The translations under genes were made by a program, and so were the position numbers. A stretch of 64,000 nt of DNA from Alkalihalobacillus deserti (lineage in GTDB: Bacteria; Bacillota; Bacilli; Bacillales; Bacillaceae_D). Within the stretch, counting starts at the first letter, position 1; every line of letters begins with the position of its first letter. Below the pieces are notes generated by a model. The model searched no databases. It was not told the DNA's origin and worked only from the letters and a program-made list of their open reading frames with translations. Where the stretch lies: the NCBI RefSeq assembly GCF_020734105.1, contig NZ_JAJAFR010000013.1:43819-107818 (forward strand), written 5' to 3'. Below, piece after piece: positions 52,649 to 62,074 of this stretch.

Positions 52649-54070
52649 TTAGCAAGGATCAATTGGAGTAATAACATCTGAATGAGCCTCAATAATCTCA
52701 GCGGCTTCAAGCAAAATATCCTCACGAAACCTTCTTCCTAGAAGCTGAACTCCAACGGGCAACCCTTCTGCAATGGATGTAGGTACAGCAAGAGCTGGAA
52801 ATCCTAGTAATGGTATTGACACCATTGACCACTGTGCTGCCGTAATCCGACGCATACTCTCTTCGCTAACTATATCGGCATCCTGCTCAAACGCTTGTTC
52901 AGCTGATACCGGTAGCAATAATATGGGATAATCCTGTAAAAACTGCTGTAAATTTGCTATTAGAGTACCACGACGTGCATAGCCGTCCATATAATCTTTA
53001 AGACTAGGACTCGGTCCCCACCAATCCTGCTGAACTGCATAGTAGTGTTTGGCCGCCAGTTTCATACCTTCATCTCCAACCTGTTCAACAAGAGGCATAA
53101 TCTGACGGAACTCTTCCATACATAGTAAAAACCAAAGTCTGTATGCTTCAGCGAATAATGGTATCTCCACCTCTTCTACAACATAACCAGCATTCCTTAA
53201 ATTCATTGCTGCTGTATCTAAGGCCTGATTAACCGCAGGGGTAGGTTTAGCTACACCAACATCCCGCAATAATCCGACACGAATTGGCTTTTGGAGAGGC
53301 TCACCAACTAATGGAACCGGCATATACAACGGGTCACGTGGATCAAAGTTACACATACCTGAAAGTGCCAATCGAAGGTCAGCCACCGTACGTGCCAAAG
53401 GCCCCTGAACTAACATGGATTGATTTGATAAAACTTGATCAACATCCACCGGCCCACTCCACTGAGGGACTCTCCCAACTGTAGGGCGTAATCCAGTTAT
53501 TCCACATGCATAAGCAGGATATCTAATCGATCCACCACTGTCATTACCGTGGGCAATCGGTACCATTCCTGTCGCAACAGCTGCAGCACCACCACCAGTT
53601 GAACCACCTGGGGTTCGTGAAACATTCCATGGATTGAGCGTTCGTCCATGCAAATCATTATTTGTAAACCATCTAAAATTGAATGCTGGAGAATTGCTTC
53701 GTCCTACTAAAACTGCTCCCGATTTTCTTAAATTGGCAACTTGAGGACTGTCTGTAACAGCCATGTTGTCTTTAAAGGCAACAACACCGTTTGTGGTTGT
53801 ATGATTTGCCTGGTCACTGTTTATCTTTATGGAAACAGGCACCCCATGGATTGGGCCTAATTGTTCTCCATTTGAGACAGCCTTGTCGGCTGCATCAGCC
53901 GCAGCTAACGCCTCTTCTCTGGAAACCTCCACAAGGGCATTAACTAAGGGATTCACTTCCTCAATGCGATTTAAGCAACTGATAACTGCCTCACGCGATG
54001 AAATTTGTTTGGTTCGGATTCCAAAAGCCAATTCCGTTGCAGTCAATTGCCATAATTCATCTTTGATCAT
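52649..54070 (-). CDS. Amidase (amidase-signature family)
   Basis: 473 residues. The Ser-cisSer-Lys triad is visible: Lys in GVPVSIKIN (near 78), cis-Ser in GGSTGGGAAAVATGM, and Ser in GNDSGGSIRYPA. These enzymes hydrolyse amides and related bonds. It lies upstream of the ABC importer with about 115 bases between, and a urea-channel gene lies downstream, so the imported compound may be an amide or ureido sugar; this is an inference. Confidence 0.88.
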   Translation of the reverse strand: MIKDELWQLTATELAFGIRTKQISSREAVISCLNRIEEVNPLVNALVEVSREEALAAADAADKAVSNGEQLGPIHGVPVSIKINSDQANHTTTNGVVAFKDNMAVTDSPQVANLRKSGAVLVGRSNSPAFNFRWFTNNDLHGRTLNPWNVSRTPGGSTGGGAAAVATGMVPIAHGNDSGGSIRYPAYACGITGLRPTVGRVPQWSGPVDVDQVLSNQSMLVQGPLARTVADLRLALSGMCNFDPRDPLYMPVPLVGEPLQKPIRVGLLRDVGVAKPTPAVNQALDTAAMNLRNAGYVVEEVEIPLFAEAYRLWFLLCMEEFRQIMPLVEQVGDEGMKLAAKHYYAVQQDWWGPSPSLKDYMDGYARRGTLIANLQQFLQDYPILLLPVSAEQAFEQDADIVSEESMRRITAAQWSMVSIPLLGFPALAVPTSIAEGLPVGVQLLGRRFREDILLEAAEIIEAHSDVITPIDPC

Positions 54071-54133
54071 TTTTTAACCCCCTCTATTATTTGACTATTT
54101 ATAATATTTAAACTTAATGATATTATAAATCTA

Positions 54134-54145
54134 GAAAGCGCTTAC
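54134..54145. promoter_or_regulatory. cre-like box before the amidase/ABC operon
   Basis: GAAAGCGCTTAC, the palindromic core of a CcpA site, lies 65 bases upstream of the amidase start and 80 before the divergent LuxR gene. The flanks deviate from consensus at two positions. Confidence 0.4.
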
Positions 54146-54221
54146 GAATATGGCTATAATAAATACTTTATAGATAGAAAAGGTACTTAAATTAGTATCT
54201 AGATGAAAGGGGGACTGTCGT

Positions 54222-55283
54222 ATGCTTTCTCAAATCAACTTGTCCAAATCAGAGTGTGAGCGCATGATGCAACTAATTTCCGCTTTATCCGTCAATTTTA
54301 AAAAAGGAACAGATGAACTCCAGCATTTGCTATCTCAATATTTCGGTTATCATTCGTCAATTTTTTGGAAAATTGACCAAAAAGGCAACTTATCCAATCC
54401 GATCAACCACAGAATTAGTGATTATTTAGTAGAAGATTATGTTAATTATTTCCATGATCATGATTATTTGCACCCCCAAAAACACTTAGATTTATACCGT
54501 GAGAACACAGCTTTACGAATGGAAGATGTAGTTTCTTTGGAAGAATACAAATCCTCAAACTATTACAGGGAATTTATGAAAAAACACGGCCAATATCACA
54601 AAATGACGATGACATTTTATTCACATAATAAGTTTGTCGGTGTTCTTGGTATGTGCAGACCCCTATCGGAAAAAGGGTTTACTGAGGTTGATTTTCAAAG
54701 GGCACGGACCCTGTCCCCAATCGTATCAAATTTATTATACTTAGAAAGAGAATATGAAGAACTGCGCCAAGAGAAAGAATTATTGGAGTCATTTGCTTCT
54801 AAAAGTGATACGGGCTTAATATTGCTCGACCAATACTATGAGATTAACTATATGAACCAGGCTGTATGGGATATTTATAGAGAAACAAATGTATATAAAA
54901 GTATGGAGGACTTTGTGGAAAAAATAGTTTCAAACCTCTCAAATCATTTTTTGAGTTCACCCGTGCTGAGGCTTCTAGGATATAAAATTAAAATCATAGG
55001 CCATCAAGAGCTATTTTTATCAAAGGAAAGCCGTTATGCTATTATCATAGAAAGAGATAAAGTAGTAACCTTACAAGAAAATGATCTATTTAATGAATTG
55101 ACAATGCGAGAAAAAGAGGTTTGTTTTTATTTGAAAAAGGGTTGCACCTATAAGGAAATTTCAAAATCATTATTCATTAGTGTCCACACAGTAAATAAGC
55201 ACGCTAAAAATATTTATAAAAAGTTAGGGGTCAACAGTCGATCTTCATTACAAGCCAAGCTACTTTATGAAGGAACCGAGTAG
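54222..55283 (+). CDS. LuxR-family transcriptional regulator
   Basis: 353 residues. The last 65 residues are a LuxR/GerE helix-turn-helix (LTMREKEVCFYLKKGCTYKE, SVHTVNKHAKNIYKKLGV). The N-terminal ~180 residues form a sensor-like region, perhaps GAF/PAS (KFVGVLGMCRPLSEKGFTEVD). It is divergent from the amidase/ABC operon, which it probably controls. AAAGGGGG precedes the ATG; a terminator follows the stop. Confidence 0.85.
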   Translation: MLSQINLSKSECERMMQLISALSVNFKKGTDELQHLLSQYFGYHSSIFWKIDQKGNLSNPINHRISDYLVEDYVNYFHDHDYLHPQKHLDLYRENTALRMEDVVSLEEYKSSNYYREFMKKHGQYHKMTMTFYSHNKFVGVLGMCRPLSEKGFTEVDFQRARTLSPIVSNLLYLEREYEELRQEKELLESFASKSDTGLILLDQYYEINYMNQAVWDIYRETNVYKSMEDFVEKIVSNLSNHFLSSPVLRLLGYKIKIIGHQELFLSKESRYAIIIERDKVVTLQENDLFNELTMREKEVCFYLKKGCTYKEISKSLFISVHTVNKHAKNIYKKLGVNSRSSLQAKLLYEGTE

Positions 55284-55293
55284 GATTTAATAT

Positions 55294-55322
55294 AACGCCG
55301 GAAATTTATCCGGCGTTTTTTT
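55294..55322 (+). terminator. Terminator after the LuxR gene
   Basis: 8-bp stem AACGCCGG / CCGGCGTT with an 8-nt loop and a run of T. Confidence 0.9.
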
Positions 55323-55439
55323 GTCTATTTGATATTTATTTACAGAAACAAATTGGGGGACATAGGCTTCTGGTTGATTTGATTTAGAAAAAGGAAAGTT
55401 ATATGTACAACAAACGCTAACATACACAAAGGAATCAGT

Positions 55440-55560
55440 TCACATTTTATCTCTATCTAAATAACCTTCAACAAAGTTAAGCATTGTAGACTTTCCTGAT
55501 CCCCGTTTACCATTACTAAAATTGCATATGGAAATCTTGATTGCAATCTGTGCCTGTGGT
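55440..55560 (-). pseudogene. P-loop NTPase fragment
   Basis: The minus strand reads GKRGSGKSTMLNFVEGYLDR then a stop at 55440. GSGKST is a Walker A motif. A shifted frame upstream reads LQSRFPYAILVMV, so a frameshift separates strand beta-1 from the P-loop. The rest of the gene is absent. Confidence 0.55.
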
Positions 55561-55615
55561 CAATACCCAATTATTTGGACACTTATAATTTCGACAGATC
55601 CACCTTTAACGGCAC

Positions 55616-55815
55616 CTAAAAAGATAGTTGACTTTTTGTGTGGATCACATATCCGTGAGCTTGACAAGGAGCCTCTGCGAGCATGATTTTCTTGCCAAGG
55701 CCCAACTTTAGTAAAAATAGATTGGCATACCGAATCAGGTTATCACTGCCCGCCTCTCCATGTAAAGCGGTGTTAATGCTTTGATCCAGGCTCTTGGACC
55801 AGTGCCTGGTCTTGC
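55616..55815 (-). pseudogene. Unidentified protein C-terminal fragment next to IS3 end
   Basis: About 65 codons: KGKTRHWSKSLDQSINTALH, GSDNLIRYANLFLLKLGLGK, then EAPCQAHGYVI and stop. A coherent protein tail without start, abutting the IS3 transposase remnant. Family not recognised. Confidence 0.35.
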
Positions 55816-55821
55816 CTTTAT

Positions 55822-56115
55822 CTATGCTAACATCACATTAAAATACTGAGCTGGAGTCATATTATTAAATCTCTTTTGATACCTTTGCGTATTAAAATAC
55901 TTAATGTACTTAGACACAGACTCATAAGCTCCCTTAACTGAGTCGCAAGGATAGAGGAGAAAAGCCTCTTCCTTGGAGTGGGAAAAGAAACCTTCTATAC
56001 ATGCGTTATCTAGGCATGTACCCTTTCTTGACATACTTGGTGTAAGATTATATTCCTTAATTAATTCATAGTATCTATTGGAACGGTACTGCATACCTTG
56101 GTCACTGAAGTACCC
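55822..56115 (-). mobile_element. IS3-family transposase OrfB, C-terminal remnant
   Basis: About 98 codons: SDQGMQYRS, then SMSRKGTCLDNACIEGFFSH..., YIKYFNTQRYQKRFNNMTPA. This is the end of the rve/DDE domain of IS3 (IS150-like) transposases, with the third catalytic Glu in KEEAF. The N-terminal two thirds and the inverted ends are not seen. Confidence 0.85.
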
Positions 56116-56237
56116 TATTTAATGATTTACACAAACTTATTGACACTACCGAAAATCTATCTAGGAAAATTGCAAAAGAGGGTACATGTGTAAGATAGAA
56201 GGTAGAAACAAAATAGACGCATGTTCTTATTTTATGC

Positions 56238-56525
56238 TTAATTTGGAGTATAGTTATCGGAATCCTTCATCTCCTTACGAAGCGAGGCATCGTGCATAAT
56301 CCTTAAACCTGGTCGACCCACTAGAAATAAACTGCCGCAAAGGTATAACACGTTGCCAAAAGTCTCTGTCGCTGAATAGAAGTTAAGACAACTTCCAGCT
56401 ACAAATAGCATACCTATTAATAAATCATTTACTGTTGTAATGAGTTTATATCTTTTTTTGAAGTATAATCGGAACCGTCCTACTTTTACCTCTAATTGAT
56501 CTTTCGAATCCCAAATGTCAGGCAT
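56238..56525 (-). CDS. YrhK-domain membrane protein
   Basis: 95 residues. The YrhK pattern is clear: GRFRLYFKKRYKLITTVNDL, LLIGMLFVAGSCLNFYSATE, GSLFLVGRPGLRIMHD, giving two membrane helices. Function is unknown. GAGGAGTT stands directly before the ATG. Confidence 0.85.
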   Translation of the reverse strand: MPDIWDSKDQLEVKVGRFRLYFKKRYKLITTVNDLLIGMLFVAGSCLNFYSATETFGNVLYLCGSLFLVGRPGLRIMHDASLRKEMKDSDNYTPN

Positions 56526-56676
56526 AACTCCTCCTCTTTTTCCTCATTGTCTGAGTGATTTTTCCCCTTATAGAACTACCACTATCACATATAGAGAAAT
56601 TAAACTCATAAATAACAGATTTTCTTATTTTTGAATCTGCTTTATTTTCCATACGCAGTACTCTATTTAATTTCCC

Positions 56677-57189
56677 TCATTCAGTATTACTCACATTTAC
56701 CAAAGTGGATTGATTAACGGTATTAGACTTTTTAATTACAGATATGTTACCATCTGTCTCTAAAATAACAGCTTCAACATTTTCCATTGATCTGATATTA
56801 TTCGATCGGGCCGCTTGGAGAATTTCAATTTCTAGAACTCGTTTTTCTTTCATAGCTGCGCTCAAAAATTGTCCATTATAATAGAGAAGCTCGGGATTTG
56901 ACTTTATTATCTGACTAAACTTACTTGACCTGACTGACAGCCAAGCTAATATATACTGCATGCCAACTAACACTGTAAAAGCAGTTAATCCTTCTGCCAG
57001 CGCTATATTTTGGTTTAATAGAATCGTTGCTAGAGTGGAACCAAGTGCTACCGTCACAATTAAATCAAACGCATTCATTTTTGAAAGCGTACGTTTTCCT
57101 GAGACTCTTAAAATTAAAATTAATCCTATGTAGGCCAAAACCCCTACAATTATTGTTCTGCTAATTGTTTCCCAGTCATTGAAAAACAT
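56677..57189 (-). CDS. DUF421 membrane protein (YetF/YcaP type)
   Basis: 170 residues: three N-terminal helices (TIIVGVLAYIGLILILRVSG; NAFDLIVTVALGSTLATILL) and a soluble C-terminal domain with ARSNNIRSMENVEAVILETD. This is the DUF421 layout; some relatives act in spore or stress functions, most are unstudied. AGGGGGTACT precedes the ATG. Confidence 0.88.
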   Translation of the reverse strand: MFFNDWETISRTIIVGVLAYIGLILILRVSGKRTLSKMNAFDLIVTVALGSTLATILLNQNIALAEGLTAFTVLVGMQYILAWLSVRSSKFSQIIKSNPELLYYNGQFLSAAMKEKRVLEIEILQAARSNNIRSMENVEAVILETDGNISVIKKSNTVNQSTLVNVSNTE

Positions 57190-57275
57190 AGTACCCCCTA
57201 TTCTTTTTGACCTTTTACTTCCTTATTCCCGCTTACTATTTTTACAAAACGAGTTAAAACGTAAAAAGGGGCTGC

Positions 57276-57302
57276 CCATAAGGTCATAAAATGACCTTAT
57301 GG
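57276..57302. terminator. Palindrome CCATAAGGTCAT-AAA-ATGACCTTATGG
   Basis: A perfect 12-bp inverted repeat with a 3-nt loop in the 320-base gap between DUF421 and the OFA gene. There is no T run, so termination is possible but not certain. Confidence 0.4.
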
Positions 57303-57378
57303 TGAGTGTCACCACCGTCCTCGGACCAAAGAGTGGGTAGTTACGAGGCCGCTAGAAAAAGTCTGTTTAAAGAGAAAA

Positions 57379-57418
57379 AGAAGCTATCCATCTACTATAT
57401 GTAGATGATTAGCTTCTT
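57379..57418 (-). terminator. Terminator after the OFA transporter gene
   Basis: Arms AGAAGCTA..CATCTAC / GTAGATG..TAGCTTCT with one 2x2 internal loop and a 5-nt loop; T-rich on both sides. It is about 90 bases after the stop at 57510. Confidence 0.75.
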
Positions 57419-57509
57419 TTGTTCTCTGTATGTCGATGAAATTCTTCATTATTTTCAATAAGCGTTCCTTTTTAAGTAGCCTCAAAAACACTCCTTTTGA
57501 ACAGATACT

Positions 57510-58775
57510 TTAAGCGATTCCCTCTGTTTGATTTCGAAGTTTTTCTTTTTCGCTTTTTTGGATGTCTAATCGAAGGAAGATAGAGACAAAGAACGCGACC
57601 ATAATTAATGCTGTAAAAACGTAGAACACAGGAATGTAACTTTCCGTTCGTTCTCTAATTTGTGATACTAAGAGAGGACCTAAAATCCCGCCTAATGACC
57701 AAGTCGTTAACAAAAGACCATGAATGGCACCAAGTTGTTTCGTTCCAAATAAATCACCAATAAACGCGGGTAGATTTGAGAAACCGCCACCGTAACAGCT
57801 AACAACAACTAAAATTAGTGCTTGAAACAACAAGACATTCGTTATCGCAGGAAGTAACAAGAAAGCGATGATTTGCAGAACAAAGAATAGTAAGAATACA
57901 GTAGGGCGACCGATATAGTCAGAAAGGGCAGCCCAACCAAGTCTACCACCGCCATTAAAAATTCCCATCACTCCGACCATGGTTGCTGCGGCTACGGCTG
58001 TTAAACCAACGACTTCTTGCGCCATCGGAGACGCAACAGAAATCATCATAATCCCTGCCGTTGTATTGATAAGCATCATCGTCCATAACATCCAAAAACG
58101 TCTTGTACGAACAGCTTCTTTAGCGGTTAATTGGGACAAATCTTTCTTAACTACCTTTTTTCCAGAGGCGATGTCCTTTTTCATCTCATTTGGCATCCAC
58201 CCATCAGGAGGTGGGGCAATATAAGAAGCACCCAACATCATAACGACAAAATAACTACCACCTAAAATATAGAACGTTGTTGTAATTCCAATCGATGCCA
58301 TCAGGCTAGCTGCAATCGGAGCCGTAATCAAAGCACCTGCACCAAATCCCATGACCGCCATCCCTGTAGCTAACCCTCTACGATCAGGGAACCATTTCAC
58401 CAAAGTTGAAACGGGTGAGATGTAACCAATTCCCATTCCAAGCCCACTTGCAACCCCGTAAGTAAGAAGAAATAACAGTTGAGAGTCAATGGCAATCGCA
58501 ACTCCAGAACCTGCTTGCCCTAAACCAAACAGTAGGGCTGCGAGCATTGCTGACTTCCTTGGGCCATTACGTTCAACAAATGTTCCAAAAAATGCAGCTG
58601 CGATCCCAGCAAGCGCCATCATAATCGTAAACGCTATCGTAATTTCTGTCGTTGACCAGCCCATCGTATCACGAATTGGGTTCGTATAGACGCTATATGC
58701 GTATGCGGCACCAATGGAAAGGTGGATGGCAATCGCAGATAAAGCGATGAACCACCTGTTTTTCGTTGTTTTCAT
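57510..58775 (-). CDS. OFA-family MFS transporter (oxalate/formate antiporter type)
   Basis: About 421 residues, 12 helices. Signatures: SIGAAYAYSVYTNPIRDTMG, GSGVAIAIDSQLLFLLTYGV, GIGYISPVSTLVKWFPDRRG, and MVGVMGIFNGGGRLGWAALS. OFA carriers exchange or take up small carboxylates. ATG 58775 with GGGAGG upstream is preferred to 58796. It lies downstream of acsA on the same strand (170 bases apart), which suggests a monocarboxylate such as acetate, though this is not proven. Confidence 0.88.
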   Translation of the reverse strand: MKTTKNRWFIALSAIAIHLSIGAAYAYSVYTNPIRDTMGWSTTEITIAFTIMMALAGIAAAFFGTFVERNGPRKSAMLAALLFGLGQAGSGVAIAIDSQLLFLLTYGVASGLGMGIGYISPVSTLVKWFPDRRGLATGMAVMGFGAGALITAPIAASLMASIGITTTFYILGGSYFVVMMLGASYIAPPPDGWMPNEMKKDIASGKKVVKKDLSQLTAKEAVRTRRFWMLWTMMLINTTAGIMMISVASPMAQEVVGLTAVAAATMVGVMGIFNGGGRLGWAALSDYIGRPTVFLLFFVLQIIAFLLLPAITNVLLFQALILVVVSCYGGGFSNLPAFIGDLFGTKQLGAIHGLLLTTWSLGGILGPLLVSQIRERTESYIPVFYVFTALIMVAFFVSIFLRLDIQKSEKEKLRNQTEGIA

Positions 58776-58945
58776 TTTATTTCCTCCCTCGTTCATTTAA
58801 TAGCTTTGAAATCAAGGATCCAAAGCACAGGTCGTGTAAGTATTATGCGAGCCCCTACTAACTACTTATTAATAGAAGGGAAGAACCTTCTTAATGAGCG
58901 GTCTGAGGTTTGTAAAAAGGCATACATTAATGAACTGTTGGCTAT

Positions 58946-60661
58946 TTATTCTTCCATGGTCGATAAATCACCTGTTGGAAGGTTAAGCTCCCATGCCTTT
59001 AACACTCTTCTCATAATCTTTCCGCTTCTTGTTTTCGGTAATTTATCTTTAAATTCAATTTCTCTTGGTGCCGCATGTGCAGCGAGTCCCTTTTTGACAA
59101 AGGTACGGATGTCTTCTTGCAGTTCTGCGCTTTGTTCATAGCCGTCTCGAAGTGAAATAAAGGCTTTGATGATTTCTCCGCGAATCGGATCTGGTTTACC
59201 AATCACTCCGGCCTCTGCAACAGCGGGGTGTTCAAGTAGTTTGCTTTCTATCTCAAAAGGGCCGACCCGTTCACCAGCTGTCATAATAACGTCGTCCACC
59301 CGGCCTTGGAACCAAAAATAGCCGTCTTCGTCCATGTAAGCCGAGTCTCCTGAAACATACCAATCACCGGCAAGGAAATAAGATTCATATTTTTCTGAAC
59401 GATTCCAGATTGCTCTCATCATTGAGGGCCAGCCTTTTTTGATGGCGAGATTGCCCATTCGATTTGGAGGAAGCTCGTTCCCATGGTCATCGACAATCGC
59501 CGCTTCCACCCCAGGTATCGGTTTTCCCATTGAGCCCGGTTTGATTTCCATTGAAGGATAGTTACAGATGAGTTGAGCTCCCGTTTCCGTCATCCACCAC
59601 GTATCATGGATTCTTAAGTTCATCACCTGCATTCCCCACCGTATTACTTCCGGGTTTAGCGGCTCTCCTACACTTAATACATGTCGTAAGGAGGAAAGAT
59701 TGTATTTTTCAATTAATTGATTGCCAGCGCCCATTAACATCCGGAAAGCAGTCGGTGCACTATACCAGACGGAAACGTTATACTGTTCGAGGGTCTGATA
59801 CCAGTCATCAGTACTAAATCGCCCTCCTCGGACAACGGTTGTGGCACCGGCAAGCCATGGCGCAAAAATGCCATACGATGTTCCTGTTACCCAACCTGGG
59901 TCTGCGGTACACCAGTAAACATCATCCTCTTTTAAATCGAGGACCCATTTAGCGGTTTGGTAATGTTGGACCATCGCGTTGTGTACATGTAACACGCCTT
60001 TGGGCTTTCCTGTTGAACCGGACGTGTAATGGAGGATCATCCCGTCTTCACGATCGACCCATTCAATCTCTAATTTGTTGCTCGCTTGTTCAAACTGGGG
60101 ATGAAAATCAATATACTTCCCGTCTTCTTTGACATCGTTTCCGACAATCACAATCTTCTCAAGATCAGGTAGTTCGTCAACGGGAACACGCCCAACTAAT
60201 TCAGGGGTTGTGACAAGCACTTTTGCGCCACTGTCTTCAAGACGATCCCGTACTGCTCCTTCCATAAACGCTTCAAATAATGGCCCAACAATTGCACCAA
60301 GTTTAATCGTCCCTAGTAAGACGAAATACAGTTCAGGAGAACGAGGCATGAAAATGAAGACCCGATCGCCTTTTGTCACGCCAATATTTTTTAAGACATT
60401 TCCTGCTTTATTGGAGAAATCTCTCATTTCTTTAAACGTATATTCTTCTTTTCCGTTTTGATCTGAATAATAGAGAGCAACGTTATCGCCTTTTTCTGAA
60501 TCAGCATGACGATCGATGGCTTCATGCCCCATGTTAACAAGACCCGTTTTATGCCAAGTGAAATCTTGTTCTACTTGTGACCATTGAAAGGAATTGTATA
60601 AGTCATCGTAATGTTTCAAGTTGTGATTTCCCTTTTTTGTAGAAAGTGTTTGTGATATCAT
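58946..60661 (-). CDS. acsA: Acetyl-CoA synthetase
   Basis: 571 residues, the size of Bacillus AcsA (572). It converts acetate, ATP and CoA to acetyl-CoA. Motifs: YTSGSTGKPKGVLHVHNA (ATP-binding P-loop), TWWMTETGAQ, SGDSAYMDEDGYFWFQGR, and the C-terminal lysine loop KTRSGKIMRR, which is the usual acetylation site. GGGGGATACTAGAAA precedes the ATG. A cre-like box lies upstream. Malonate decarboxylase releases acetate, so AcsA would salvage it. Confidence 0.95.
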   Translation of the reverse strand: MISQTLSTKKGNHNLKHYDDLYNSFQWSQVEQDFTWHKTGLVNMGHEAIDRHADSEKGDNVALYYSDQNGKEEYTFKEMRDFSNKAGNVLKNIGVTKGDRVFIFMPRSPELYFVLLGTIKLGAIVGPLFEAFMEGAVRDRLEDSGAKVLVTTPELVGRVPVDELPDLEKIVIVGNDVKEDGKYIDFHPQFEQASNKLEIEWVDREDGMILHYTSGSTGKPKGVLHVHNAMVQHYQTAKWVLDLKEDDVYWCTADPGWVTGTSYGIFAPWLAGATTVVRGGRFSTDDWYQTLEQYNVSVWYSAPTAFRMLMGAGNQLIEKYNLSSLRHVLSVGEPLNPEVIRWGMQVMNLRIHDTWWMTETGAQLICNYPSMEIKPGSMGKPIPGVEAAIVDDHGNELPPNRMGNLAIKKGWPSMMRAIWNRSEKYESYFLAGDWYVSGDSAYMDEDGYFWFQGRVDDVIMTAGERVGPFEIESKLLEHPAVAEAGVIGKPDPIRGEIIKAFISLRDGYEQSAELQEDIRTFVKKGLAAHAAPREIEFKDKLPKTRSGKIMRRVLKAWELNLPTGDLSTMEE

Positions 60662-60730
60662 TTTCTAGTATCCCCCTTTGGTTATTTGCGATGAGTAAAC
60701 GATTTTAGTCGTTAATAGGACTTTCATTAT

Positions 60731-60745
60731 TTTGAAGCGCTTTCA
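60731..60745. promoter_or_regulatory. cre-like box in the acsA promoter region
   Basis: TTTGAAGCGCTTTCA fits the CcpA consensus with one mismatch, about 75 bases upstream of the acsA start. acsA of B. subtilis is known to be CcpA-repressed. Confidence 0.55.
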
Positions 60746-60981
60746 TTATGTTGTATACTAAAGTTAACTAATGGCAGAATAAATTGGTTCGGATCCTGCA
60801 AATACTATATTTATACAATTACTCCTATCCAAACGATAACAATTTATCTGTTTTAATTGTATAAGAGAAGAATGATTTTGTGTCAAAAAAGTGACAAATC
60901 GTTATATTTCTAGATAGAATACAAATAGATGGTATTAACCAATCATTTCACATTACTAAATCGAAAAGGAGGAGGGAAATT

Positions 60982-61644
60982 TTGAAAAACGGTGATATTC
61001 GTCAATTTTCCAAATTCATTGAGGATTGGGTTCCGGCAGAGGCTTCTATCGCAATTGCAGGTGGAGATAATTATGTCACGTACATTCCTGGGAGTCATGA
61101 CATTCGAATTAATCAAGGGCAACCGATTCCTTCGGGGAGTATTACAGAGCGTGTGTATTTGCAGAAGAGTCGGGTTGAATCTTTGGTTGATAAATCAGTG
61201 TTTGGTACTCCTTATTATGGGGTTGGTTACCCGCTTGAGGATGCAGAGTCAGGTTTCAGAGGTGCTTTAACCGTCATTCTACCACCAGACTATTCGTTTA
61301 AAAAAAACACATCTCTTTCTTTTATTGTTGGTAGAAGGGCGGATGTTTGGATTCCGATTTCTATTGAACAGGTGATTTATATTGAAAGTCATCAAAAGAA
61401 AACGCTTATTTATACAGAGGATGGCTGCTTTACTTCAAAATTCCCTCTTAAAACACTGGAACAACGATTACCAGACTCGTTTATTCGGATTCATCGCTCC
61501 TATATCGTGAATATTTCTTCTGTTAAACACATCTCTCGTGATCTGTCATCAAATTTAGAGGTTACGTTAAAAGGGCCAGACGGTGCAACTCTTTTGATTA
61601 GCCAGACGTATGTTCAGAGGGTGAGGAAGGTTTTGGGTTTTTGA
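60982..61644 (+). CDS. LytTR-family DNA-binding regulator
   Basis: 220 residues. Residues ~120-220 are a LytTR domain (IPISIEQVIYIESHQKKTLI; SFIRIHRSYIVNISSVKHIS). The first ~110 residues form a sensor-like domain with TYIPGSHDIRINQGQPIPSG, not a response-regulator receiver. It is divergent from acsA with 320 bases between, so it likely senses a metabolite and controls acsA. The TTG start has GGAGGAGGG upstream. Confidence 0.85.
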   Translation: MKNGDIRQFSKFIEDWVPAEASIAIAGGDNYVTYIPGSHDIRINQGQPIPSGSITERVYLQKSRVESLVDKSVFGTPYYGVGYPLEDAESGFRGALTVILPPDYSFKKNTSLSFIVGRRADVWIPISIEQVIYIESHQKKTLIYTEDGCFTSKFPLKTLEQRLPDSFIRIHRSYIVNISSVKHISRDLSSNLEVTLKGPDGATLLISQTYVQRVRKVLGF

Positions 61645-62074
61645 TATTCAGGTGCCTGGTCACCACCCGATGATAGAGTATGAGAATATGATAAAGGTGC
61701 AACTGACGATAGTTGGTTGTTGTTAATTTTGTTGTATTATAATGTCACATTGTTGACGTCCTTGCCTGTCCTGAGCTTGATGGATATAATGTCCCTCAAC
61801 ACTCTAGAAAAGGAAAAGGACGTCTTTTTGGTCGACGTAGCGGGAGATCGGTTCCATAAAAATAATTGACCTGAAGTTGCATATGCTAATTATTTAGAAT
61901 AGATTCCATACCTGTGCGTTGCGATCCCAAAAGTAGACACTATAAATTTGAATTTACCCAAAGGAACTAGGGGCAAGTAGGTTTGTGTTCCTTACCTTTT
62001 CTTAGCTTGACCGAGTGTCTCAGACTACCGGACGAATTTCATATTTTCTAAACATTGAAGCAAAAAAATAACCC
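61645..62074. other. Intergenic stretch with an inverted repeat, no gene
   Basis: It contains GACGTCCTT / AAGGACGTC (61755-61763 and 61816-61824) around 52 nt, similar to the leader hairpin before the IS4 remnant at 36903. A GGTGCCTGGTCACCACC unit near 61651 belongs to the dispersed-palindrome type. Probably insertion-sequence debris. Confidence 0.4.
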
